From the NCBI GenBank assembly GCA_947374865.1, contig CANCDR010000006.1:1-64000 (forward strand): 64,000 nt of DNA. The letters are read 5' to 3'. Positions 44,607 through 52,923 of the stretch are shown in pieces. This stretch comes from Oxalobacteraceae bacterium (GTDB lineage Bacteria; Pseudomonadota; Gammaproteobacteria; Burkholderiales; Burkholderiaceae_D). The notes beneath the pieces are model-generated. The model was given only the letters and a program-made list of their open reading frames with translations. It searched no databases and was not told the origin of the DNA. Position 1 is the first letter of the stretch; each line of letters opens with the position of its first letter. Made by a program: the position numbers and the translations under genes.

Positions 44607-47405
44607 TTATTTGGCCAATAAAATCCGTGTAGCCTGCGCGACGAGGCCTTGAATGCTCGTCACATCAGCCGCGCCCGCCTTGATTTCTTCATGCATGGAA
44701 GATAAATAGCGTACGCCTTCGATCAGTTTGTCGGTCAGCTGTGTGTGCATGGCTGGACGATTAAAGAGAAATTTATTCTGTTCGTGCGCATCGCAATACA
44801 GCTGCAGCCATTCGATCGTCGCTGCAATCCCAATGTGGCGCGCTTGCATAGCTTGTATGCTCGTCAGCCGGGTGGTGCTGAGGGGCTCCGGCAAATAGAC
44901 ACAGTCCTTGTGCGACAAAATTGACAGCCAGCTGGCGATATCACTCAGATGCGTATAACTGCGACCGGCAAAGCTACCGTAGGGCTCGGTCAGCCCATCA
45001 CGGCGGAATAAAATTGCGCTGGCAGCACCGAGAATATTGGCTGCGTTGCCAAGGATCAGATCACCCAGCGAAATACCGCCGACGATGGTTTCGGTGCTGA
45101 AGATCGGCGCGTGACCGGCGACATTGAGCGGCTTTCCATCCGCACCGACGATTTGGCGATGCGAGGAAATCAGCCCGATATTCGCTGCGCGCATCATATA
45201 GGCCGCCATGGTGGCGATTTTTTGCGGCTGCAGTTCATCATCGCTGTACAAAAAATTGACATACTCGCCGCCGGCCAGCGAGAGGCAATGTGCAGCGTGG
45301 GCCGATTCGCTCATCGGCGCACTGCGTTCGTAGCGGACGCGTGGATCCATTTTGCGTGCGGCGGTGATCTGGTCTTTGGTACGCTCATCACTGCTGGTGT
45401 CGCAGATGATGATTTCGAGATGGAGATACTGCTGCGCCATCGCGCTTTTTAACGCAATGGCCAGCTGCTCTGGCTGCTGATGGGTCGGCATCAAAATACT
45501 CACCAGAGGCAGCCGTTCTTTGGCGGTTTTTTTACCAGCCGGGCTGACAGCGACGCGCTTACTTTCTTGACTGCCGGCCTTGCCTCTGATGGCGACGCTC
45601 GCCAATACCGACTCCAGATCACGCACAAATTGCGGGCTATCGAACAGCGAGCAAGTCAGCCGATTTTCTTCTAACTGGCGCTTCATGGCTTCGATCTGCG
45701 GCCGATCCTTGGCCAGTTCGATGGCCTTGCGCTGGTAGTCTTCGATCTCGGTCGTGATCAGCTGTGGCAGACCAACAGCGTGTAATAAACTGCCCGCCAT
45801 GCGCGAAGCAAAGGTCCGACCAGCGTAGGTGAGCAGCGGCAGCCCAGCCCACAGCGCGTCGCTGGCGGTGGTGCCGGCATTGAAGGTAAAGGTATCGAGG
45901 AACAGATCGGCTACCTGATAGCGCGCCAGATACTGATCGGGCGGCACGCGGTCGGCAAAGATCACCCGTTCGCGCGCTACGCCCTGCTTTTCTGCGGCAT
46001 GCCATAAATTCGTGCGCACAATGTCGTGGTCCGACACCAGCCATAACACGCTATCCGGTACGGCCTTGAGAATGTTCATCCAGACCGCAAAGACTTCGGC
46101 AGTGAATTTAAAATTATTATTGAAGGAGCAGAAAACAAAGGCATCCTCAGGTAGATGACAGGCTGCGCGCGTGGGTTTGCTGCTGATGGCGCGTTGCCGG
46201 TCATTGATCTGGAATGAATTCGGCATGTAGAGCGGTTTTTCCGTGAAGTAGGGCTTGAGCGCTGCGGGAAAAACGAAGGTATCGGCGATCACATAATCGA
46301 TCTCGGGCAGGGCAGTCGGACCGGGAAAACCGAGGTAAGTGACCTGCAGCGGCGCTGGCCGGTACATCAGAATATTGGGTCGGGCACCGGAAGTCAGGCC
46401 CTGCAAATCAATCAGGATATCGATCTCGTGTGAAAGAATGCAGCGCGCGGCTTGCTCATCGCTCATGTCGCCAATGCGAATGTAGTTATCGAGCGCGTTG
46501 ACGACGCGTGCGCGCAAGGGCGAGCCGTCTTCGCGACTCCAGCAAAAGCCATACACGTCGACCTTGTCGCGGTCGTGCAGTTCGTACAGTTCAGCAGTCA
46601 GGATTGACACCGCATGCGAACAAAAATCGGACGACAAATAGCCAATCCGCAGTTTGTCGTGCGCGTAGCCTTCCTTGTTACACAGGTGGGGCAGGGTGGT
46701 GTCGACCTTGGCTTTGACGAAGCGGCGCGCCGCATCCAGCTGCATCTGCGGATCGCCCGAAGCGGAGAGCATGGCCAGCGTTGACGTATGTTCGATCAGC
46801 GCTTCGACCGTGACGCCCTTGATGCTGCTGTAGGCCGGCCATTTGCACTGCTTTTGCCGCAGATGGACCCAGTGTGTGATGACGTTGGGTTGGTCGGGAT
46901 CGGTCAGCAGACTCTTGGTGAGGACTTCTTCGGCTTCTTCGAATTTCTTTTCCATTTCGAGCAGCCGGCCAAGGTTATTGATGGCATGTAAAAAGTACGC
47001 TTTGCCGTCACCTTTTTTAGGATTGATCTTCTTGACCACGGTGCGCCACTGATCCAGCGCTTCGCTGATTCTGCCCTGCTGTTCGAGCGCCGTACCAAGA
47101 TTAACCATCGCCTGCGGAAACAGCGGATTCTGCTCAAGCGCTTTGCGATAGGCCCGTTCGGCACCGAGGAAATCCTTTTCGGCAGAGAGCAGTGAACCGA
47201 GGTTGAAATTAGCCGCATAAGCTAGGGGGGATACCGTATTGGCCAGCCACATACGATACAGCGCGATCAGCTTTTCATTGCCGGGTTGACCAGCCCAGCG
47301 TTCGGCCGCACCGATTAAATCCATGAGCGACATTTTGCCCGTCGCGGCATGGGTAAATTCAGGATCGGCGTATTGCTTGGACTGTGCGGGTTCGGCTGGT
47401 AGCAT
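44607..47405 (-). CDS. TPR / O-GlcNAc transferase-like (GT41) protein fused to a GT2 domain
   Basis: 932 residues. Residues about 60-200 hold TPR-like helices (YAANFNLGSLLSAEKDFLGA, NPLFPQAMVNLGTALEQQGR). About 250-620 is a GT41/SPINDLY-type GT-B domain: RIGYLSSDFCSHAVSIL with the conserved His, FCSFNNNFKF with the conserved Lys, and LDTFTFNAGTTASDALWAGL with GRTFASRMAGSLL. About 640-860 is a GT2 domain (VSILMPTHQQPEQLAIAL, LYSDDEL). No signal peptide, so it acts in the cytoplasm on protein Ser/Thr or on carrier-linked sugar. Flagellin is a plausible substrate. The two-domain fusion suggests sequential sugar addition by one protein. Confidence 0.85.
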   Translation of the reverse strand: MLPAEPAQSKQYADPEFTHAATGKMSLMDLIGAAERWAGQPGNEKLIALYRMWLANTVSPLAYAANFNLGSLLSAEKDFLGAERAYRKALEQNPLFPQAMVNLGTALEQQGRISEALDQWRTVVKKINPKKGDGKAYFLHAINNLGRLLEMEKKFEEAEEVLTKSLLTDPDQPNVITHWVHLRQKQCKWPAYSSIKGVTVEALIEHTSTLAMLSASGDPQMQLDAARRFVKAKVDTTLPHLCNKEGYAHDKLRIGYLSSDFCSHAVSILTAELYELHDRDKVDVYGFCWSREDGSPLRARVVNALDNYIRIGDMSDEQAARCILSHEIDILIDLQGLTSGARPNILMYRPAPLQVTYLGFPGPTALPEIDYVIADTFVFPAALKPYFTEKPLYMPNSFQINDRQRAISSKPTRAACHLPEDAFVFCSFNNNFKFTAEVFAVWMNILKAVPDSVLWLVSDHDIVRTNLWHAAEKQGVARERVIFADRVPPDQYLARYQVADLFLDTFTFNAGTTASDALWAGLPLLTYAGRTFASRMAGSLLHAVGLPQLITTEIEDYQRKAIELAKDRPQIEAMKRQLEENRLTCSLFDSPQFVRDLESVLASVAIRGKAGSQESKRVAVSPAGKKTAKERLPLVSILMPTHQQPEQLAIALKSAMAQQYLHLEIIICDTSSDERTKDQITAARKMDPRVRYERSAPMSESAHAAHCLSLAGGEYVNFLYSDDELQPQKIATMAAYMMRAANIGLISSHRQIVGADGKPLNVAGHAPIFSTETIVGGISLGDLILGNAANILGAASAILFRRDGLTEPYGSFAGRSYTHLSDIASWLSILSHKDCVYLPEPLSTTRLTSIQAMQARHIGIAATIEWLQLYCDAHEQNKFLFNRPAMHTQLTDKLIEGVRYLSSMHEEIKAGAADVTSIQGLVAQATRILLAK

Positions 47406-47434
47406 CGTTGAGTTTGTCGATTGTTGATGACGTT

Positions 47435-48469
47435 TTATGGAGATGGTGCATCGGGATTGACGTGTGTATTGACTCTATCGCTTAGCTGCTTGCGAGTTTG
47501 TTCCAGTTCGGTTTCGAGCGAACGTATTCGCTGCTGCGCTGCGAGTAAATCCTTGTTCGCCTTCTGCAAATTTTCACGGGTTTGCAAGGCATCGGCCAGA
47601 CTTTGCTTGAGCAAGCCATGTTGAAAAATGATGTCTTTCAGATTGCGCATGGCTTCGTTGAGAGCAGCATGGCTGATCGGTCGTGCCATGATTTCCTGTA
47701 CGCCGCCGATCTGACCACCCAGCCAGGATTCTTCATCGACCACGTCGTTGACGCTGTTGAGCAGCAGCCGGAACAGGCGCAGCATGAGTTCATGTTGCTC
47801 GGCCAGATCGCCGCTCTTGAGTTCAACTTTAAAGCACAGCTGTTTAAGTCGGACACTGACCTCATTGAGCGCGGCTTCGGTGTACGCTGCTTGCATACTG
47901 TCGGCCAGCGCTTCGGATTCTTGCGCGAGTTCCGGGGCTTCTTGCAAGAGCGCGCTGAGCGCATACGACAGAGTGCGGTGCAAAAGCTCACGCAGAATAC
48001 GAATCCGTACCTCTTCGGCAGGGATCGCTTCGATAGTGGCGGGTGATGTGCGTTGACGAACGGCGAGCGCTTCGATGCCGCCCTTGAGTCCACCCTGCGT
48101 AGCTTGGGCGTTCAGCTTGCGCACTTGCACCGGCTTGGTTTGCGTCGTTCGCTGCAGTTTAGTCTGAGTCTGGGTCAGCATCAGCATACGCTTAAGCGTT
48201 GTGCCATAGCTGGCCCAGTCCTGTTGTGCCAGCGCGTGATCGAGCAACTTGCCTAAGTCGGCCAGATCGGCGGGCATGCTGTTGAGCGAAGCCGCAAACT
48301 GCGCGAGCATGCGTTCAGCCGTCATGACTTCTGCACCACCGGTAATCTGTTGGTAGATCTCGCGATAGGCTTCGGGCGTTGGCGATATGCGTTGACTGGC
48401 AAGCCGACGAAACGTTTCGCGCGCGACGTCAGCCGGATTATGCAGATCGATAGGTAAAATTGGGCTCAT
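47435..48469 (-). CDS. Diguanylate-cyclase-type N-terminal sensory domain, GGDEF missing
   Basis: 344 residues from the ATG at 48469. The N-terminus (LHNPADVARETFRRLASQRI, SPTPEAYREIYQQI) is the helical domain that in Burkholderiales precedes a GGDEF diguanylate cyclase. It ends in a coiled coil (LETELEQTRKQLSDRVNTHV) exactly where the linker to GGDEF normally sits, then stops. No GGDEF lies between here and the GT41 gene 30 bases on. It is either a truncated relic or a free-standing regulatory domain. Confidence 0.65.
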   Translation of the reverse strand: MSPILPIDLHNPADVARETFRRLASQRISPTPEAYREIYQQITGGAEVMTAERMLAQFAASLNSMPADLADLGKLLDHALAQQDWASYGTTLKRMLMLTQTQTKLQRTTQTKPVQVRKLNAQATQGGLKGGIEALAVRQRTSPATIEAIPAEEVRIRILRELLHRTLSYALSALLQEAPELAQESEALADSMQAAYTEAALNEVSVRLKQLCFKVELKSGDLAEQHELMLRLFRLLLNSVNDVVDEESWLGGQIGGVQEIMARPISHAALNEAMRNLKDIIFQHGLLKQSLADALQTRENLQKANKDLLAAQQRIRSLETELEQTRKQLSDRVNTHVNPDAPSP

Positions 48470-48594
48470 GGCCTGATCAAGTCGAAAGTGAATATGTTGA
48501 CGCAATTGCCAACACCTCTATCATAGGGCGTTGCCGCTGACTTGATTAACTAATCAGGCCTTGAAAGGCTGGCCAATTCTGTGCTTGGGACTGC

Positions 48595-49242
48595 TTACTC
48601 CACCAGCTGATTTTTGATCGCGTAATGGGTTAGTTCGGCGTTATGCCGAAGTTTCATTTTTTGCAAGAGTCGGGAGCGATACATGCTGATGGTTTTCACC
48701 GACAGCATCAGATCGACGGCGATGTCGCTGACACTTTTACCGGAGGCGATCATGATCAGCGTCTGGTATTCTCGGTCCGAGAGCGTTTCGTGTGGCTGTG
48801 CTTCGTGGTCATCGCCGATTTGATTGGCTAACTCTTGGGCCAGTGAGGCGCTGATGTATTTGCGGCCCAAAGCGACCTGACGCAGCGCGTCGACCAGCTC
48901 GGCCGGTGCGCTTTGTTTATTCAGAAAGCCAGCGGCACCGGCTTTCAAGGCGCGGATGGCGTATTGGTCTTCGCGATGCATGGACAACATGAGTACCGCC
49001 ATGTCGGGGAATTCTTTTTTGACCTGCTTTAAAATATCGATGCCGTTCCGGTCGGGCAGGGAAATATCGAGCAGCAGGACGTCGAAGTCTTGCTTACGCG
49101 CGGCCCGAATGGCGTCGCTGCCGCTGGACGCTTCACCGGCGGCCACGATGTCGCTGGTCTCGGCCAAAATCTGCTTGAGACCTTCGCGCACGATGGCGTG
49201 GTCATCGGCGATTAAAACCTGAATACTGCCCTTAACTTTCAC
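48595..49242 (-). CDS. NarL/FixJ-type response regulator
   Basis: 215 residues. Receiver domain with the phosphorylated Asp in DVLLLDISLPDRNGID and the partner residues in IADDHAIVREGLKQIL and GFLNKQS. LuxR-type helix-turn-helix in LSDREYQTLIMIASGKSVSD and LSVKTISMYRSRLLQKMKL. Its start lies one base from the stop of the histidine kinase gene, a clear two-component pair. Targets are unknown. Confidence 0.92.
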   Translation of the reverse strand: MKVKGSIQVLIADDHAIVREGLKQILAETSDIVAAGEASSGSDAIRAARKQDFDVLLLDISLPDRNGIDILKQVKKEFPDMAVLMLSMHREDQYAIRALKAGAAGFLNKQSAPAELVDALRQVALGRKYISASLAQELANQIGDDHEAQPHETLSDREYQTLIMIASGKSVSDIAVDLMLSVKTISMYRSRLLQKMKLRHNAELTHYAIKNQLVE

Positions 49243-49243
49243 C

Positions 49244-50311
49244 TTACGTCTCGCTTCTGTTGTTAATGTTTAAATCCAGCGGGATTCGGATTGATACTGC
49301 GCTGCCGCCCTGTGGCAGACGATGCATAGCGAATTCGCCCCCCATGGCACTGGTCCGTTCTTTCATGCCGCGAATACCAAACGAATGGGGTTTATTTTGA
49401 TCGGCGACCGAAATACCCCTGCCATTGTCGCTGATTTCCAGCCGCATGCTCTGTTCAGTTTGTGTGATCTGTAGTGTGACCTGCGTGGCCTGCGCATGTT
49501 TGCTGACATTGTTGAGCGCTTCCTGAACGATGCGAAACAGGGCTGTGGCAGCGTCATTGAGTACCTTGTCCGCCAAAAAATCAAACGAAAACAGGCAGCG
49601 AATGCCAGTCTGTTTTTCAAATTCACCCGCCTGCCATTCGAGCGCCGACACCAGACCAAAATCGAGCATGGCTGGACGCAGATCATCGGCGATACGATGG
49701 ACGGCATCAATGCTGCGGTCGATCAGTGTATCGATGTAGGATGCCCGCTGCGCCAGCTGTGCATCATCGACCGGTAGCCGCTTGACCAGCAATGCCATCG
49801 CCATTTTAATGGCGGTCAGATTGCCGCCTACATCATCATGAATTTCCCGCGCAATGCGGCGGCGCTCCTGTTCCTTGACACTGTCGACATGGGCTGACAG
49901 CTCGGCCAGTCGGGCGCGCGAATGGATCAGTTCCTGTTCCTGCGCTTTGCTGTGGGTGATATTGGTGATGATGCCATCCCACTGCACCATGCCGTCTGGC
50001 CCTTGATGCGGGGTGCTGCGCAGATTGATCCATTTAATATCGTGCCAGCTGGCGATATGAATCCGGCCTTCCCAATTCCAGGCCTTCAGGGTTCGCATGG
50101 AAGCCGCCATCGATGCTTGGTAGGCCGCGCGGTCATCGTCCAGAATCAGCGTGTCAAATAGTGCCGCATTTTGCAGCAGCGCTGGTGCGGCCAACCCTAA
50201 CAAGGCGTGGCAGCCCTCAGACAAATATGTAAAGCAGCAGCGGTCATCAGGAAAGCGCTGAAATTGCATGACCAGGCCCGGCAGCCAGTCGGCGTCGAGT
50301 TTGCCGCTCAT
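49244..50311 (-). CDS. PAS-containing sensor histidine kinase (HisKA_3/NarX-DegS type)
   Basis: 355 residues from the ATG at 50311; a TTG at 50332 is possible. A PAS-like sensor (about 1-125, including CFTYLSEGCHALLGL and WDGIITNITHSKAQEQEL) precedes the dimerisation/phosphoacceptor helix with RRRIAREIHDDVGGNLTAIK and an HATPase domain (ISDNGRGISVADQNKP, GIRGMKER). There are no membrane helices, so it senses a cytoplasmic signal. Its upstream region carries a degenerate 12-base tandem repeat. Confidence 0.9.
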   Translation of the reverse strand: MSGKLDADWLPGLVMQFQRFPDDRCCFTYLSEGCHALLGLAAPALLQNAALFDTLILDDDRAAYQASMAASMRTLKAWNWEGRIHIASWHDIKWINLRSTPHQGPDGMVQWDGIITNITHSKAQEQELIHSRARLAELSAHVDSVKEQERRRIAREIHDDVGGNLTAIKMAMALLVKRLPVDDAQLAQRASYIDTLIDRSIDAVHRIADDLRPAMLDFGLVSALEWQAGEFEKQTGIRCLFSFDFLADKVLNDAATALFRIVQEALNNVSKHAQATQVTLQITQTEQSMRLEISDNGRGISVADQNKPHSFGIRGMKERTSAMGGEFAMHRLPQGGSAVSIRIPLDLNINNRSET

Positions 50312-50442
50312 GTGTTTGAACCAAGAGCGCAAAGCGCGTACCTGGGACGCAGTATGGGCGGCTTCTCTTGAAGACTGGCGTGATATGAGCGGGAAATGGA
50401 CAAAATTGGCTGCGGGGTTAGTGGACTCAAGTTTAGGGGCGA

Positions 50443-50526
50443 TTAGTGCATTAATTAGCGTATTGATTCGTTCAGTGTTTAGTGCAGTACTTAGCGAAGT
50501 ACTTAGCGCAGTACTTAGCGCAGTAC
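50443..50526. repeat. 12-bp tandem repeat upstream of the histidine kinase
   Basis: Seven units of consensus TTAGCGCAGTAC. The last four (50479-50526) are near-identical and the first three decayed. Each clean junction contains the palindrome AGTACT. Confidence 0.8.
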
Positions 50527-50738
50527 TGCGCCCAACGCCAGACTATCAATAACACCAGCCATTTTAAATCGCTTATTTCGACTCTAGCATAAGAATTTTG
50601 CCTGGACGCGCATTGGCGAATAGTTTGTGGCAAACTCTGACGCTGCGCGGCCATGTCGTGGTGTCACCATGACATTGTTCATTTCATACCGTCGCTTTTC
50701 AAGCTCCAATCCATATTTAAAAAAACGAAGGAACTGGC

Positions 50739-52703
50739 ATGTTTGACATAAAAAAAATCTTCCCTGTTTTGCTCCTGGCGGCTGTATCGGCCAGCGCCGT
50801 TGCCGCCGCTGCAGTCGTCTCTGAAACGCCGGCCGCCATGCGCGCCTATCAGTCCCTCGCACTCAATGCCACCGGCGACCGCTTAGCGGCAGTCGAGTCG
50901 GTCGATCCTGGTGGATTGCCCGACCGACCGCATGCCACCATCGTGGTCCGTGATCGCAGTAGCGGAAAAGTAGTCAATGAATACGACCCGTGCCCGCAGT
51001 GCCGATACAATGCGCCCAGCTGGTCGCCGGACCAAAGCGCGCTGGCCTTCATTGGTACGGACAGTAAAGCTGCCAGTGCGACCTTGTATGTAGCGCGTCA
51101 GTCCGGCGTCGTCGCCCTGGTGACGCTCAAGGGGATCGCCAATACAGCGCGCTGGTCGCCTGATGGTTCGCAGCTGGCCATGCTGGCTACCGCTGACGCC
51201 AAAAAAATGACCGGTGCGGTGGAAGCCGGCGCACCCTTGGTCGGCGAAATTGGTACCGAGGAAGATGAGCAGCGCATTGCCATCGTTTCGGCGCAGGGCG
51301 GACCGCTGAAGATGGTTTCGCCGGACGATACCTTTGTTTATGAATATGACTGGACGGTGGATGGCAAAGGCTTCGTCGTCACCAGCGCCAAAGGCAATGG
51401 CGACAATAACTGGTGGGTCGCGACCTTGGGCCATGTAGACGCTGCCAGCGGCAGCCTGCGCGTGATCGCAGCACCGAAGATGCAGATGAATTTGCCCCGT
51501 CCTTCACCGGATGGCAAAAGCGTTGCCTTCGTGGGCGGCATGATGAGCGACTTCGGTCCGATCGGCGGCGATATCTATCTGGTAGCGCTGGCCGGTGGCA
51601 CGCCACGGAATCTGACGAAAAACTTTACCGGTTCTTTTAATGGTCTCAAATGGCGTGGCAGCAGTCTGCTAGCAACGGCTTTGGTGGGTGAGAAGCAAAG
51701 TCTGATTCTGCTCGATACCGTTAGCCTGAAGTCGGCGTCGCTCTGGTCTGCACCGGTCTCTTTATCGGCTAACCGCGATGCCAATTTTGCGTTCAACGGT
51801 GATGGCAGCGTGGTCGCCTCGGTCGCGCAAGACTTTGTGCAAGCACCGCACATCATCGCCGGACAGCTGCCCGAAGTAGCGACCATCACCCATGACAATG
51901 ATGGCTTTGCGCCCGAGGTCGCTGCGCGCAGTCTCACCTGGCGCAATGAACAGTTCACTATGCAAGGTTGGCTGTTATCACCGATGACGCTCGAAGCAGG
52001 TAAAAAATATCCGCTGATCGTGATGGTGCATGGTGGCCCGGCGAGCGCTGCCACGCCGCGCTATGTTGCAGGCGACGAGCAAGCCAATCCTCTGGTACGT
52101 GATTTGATCCGGCGCGGTTATTTTGTCTTCATGCCCAATCCGCGTGGCAGCTATGGTCAGGGCGCGGCGTTCGCCAGTGCCAATAAGCGTGATCTGGGCG
52201 GCGGAGACTGGCGCGATATTCTCGCTGGCGTGGATGCGGTGCTCAAAGCGGCGCCGGTGGATGGGCAACGTTTGGGACTGATGGGGCATTCCTACGGTGG
52301 CTTCATGACGATGTGGGGCGTGGGACACAGCCAACGTTTTAAAGCGGCGGTAGCCGGTGCCGGCATCGCTAACTGGATCAGTTATTACGGCCAGAATGGG
52401 ATCGACCAGTGGATGATTCCGTACTTCGGCGCTTCCGCTTACGACGATCCGGCCGTCTACCGCAAGGCCTCGCCGATCGAATCGATCAAGGCAGTCAAGA
52501 CACCAACGCTGATTTATGTCGGCGAACGCGACGTGGAATGTCCCCCAGCCCAGTCGCTCGAATTCTGGCACGGCCTGCGCGCGATGGGCACGCCGACTTC
52601 GCTGGTGATCTATGACGGTGAAGGGCACGCTTTCCGCAAGCCGTCTAACCAGCGCGATCTGCGCGAACGCACGGTGGGGTGGTTTGATCGGTATTTGAAG
52701 TAG
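50739..52703 (+). CDS. S9-family peptidase (prolyl oligopeptidase/acylaminoacyl-peptidase type), exported
   Basis: 654 residues. A Sec signal peptide (about 1-24, IFPVLLLAAVSASAVAAAA) indicates periplasmic or secreted action. The N-terminal beta-propeller has repeated PD40-type motifs (APSWSPDQSALAFIG, ARWSPDGSQLAML, NLPRPSPDGKSVAFVGG). The C-terminal alpha/beta hydrolase shows the nucleophile in MGHSYGGFM, the acid in GERDVECPP and the base His in DGEGHAF. It cleaves short or Pro-containing peptides. With the DUF885 protein and a TonB receptor nearby it suggests a peptide-scavenging neighbourhood. Confidence 0.92.
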   Translation: MFDIKKIFPVLLLAAVSASAVAAAAVVSETPAAMRAYQSLALNATGDRLAAVESVDPGGLPDRPHATIVVRDRSSGKVVNEYDPCPQCRYNAPSWSPDQSALAFIGTDSKAASATLYVARQSGVVALVTLKGIANTARWSPDGSQLAMLATADAKKMTGAVEAGAPLVGEIGTEEDEQRIAIVSAQGGPLKMVSPDDTFVYEYDWTVDGKGFVVTSAKGNGDNNWWVATLGHVDAASGSLRVIAAPKMQMNLPRPSPDGKSVAFVGGMMSDFGPIGGDIYLVALAGGTPRNLTKNFTGSFNGLKWRGSSLLATALVGEKQSLILLDTVSLKSASLWSAPVSLSANRDANFAFNGDGSVVASVAQDFVQAPHIIAGQLPEVATITHDNDGFAPEVAARSLTWRNEQFTMQGWLLSPMTLEAGKKYPLIVMVHGGPASAATPRYVAGDEQANPLVRDLIRRGYFVFMPNPRGSYGQGAAFASANKRDLGGGDWRDILAGVDAVLKAAPVDGQRLGLMGHSYGGFMTMWGVGHSQRFKAAVAGAGIANWISYYGQNGIDQWMIPYFGASAYDDPAVYRKASPIESIKAVKTPTLIYVGERDVECPPAQSLEFWHGLRAMGTPTSLVIYDGEGHAFRKPSNQRDLRERTVGWFDRYLK

Positions 52704-52725
52704 GGCACTGTAAAAGTTGGGAATG

Positions 52726-52770
52726 GCCACAGACAGTTTGAGCGCGAGCTTGAACTGTTTGTGGCTTTTT
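52726..52770 (+). terminator. Intrinsic terminator after the S9 peptidase
   Basis: A long stem pairs GCCACAGACAGTT with AACTGTTTGTGGC (one mismatch) and continues inward to an AGC-GCGA-GCT tip, followed by TTTTT. Confidence 0.85.
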
Positions 52771-52923
52771 ATTTAATTACAAGACTATGTGCCACCGCTG
52801 CGCTGAAAATATCATCGAATGGATACGCGCCTAAATGAAACAGGTCGGCTGTCTCGTCTCTTCGGGTATTGAAGGAAAACTGAGGTATTCTTTGTCACAC
52901 TTAATCAAAACAAAGACCTCACC

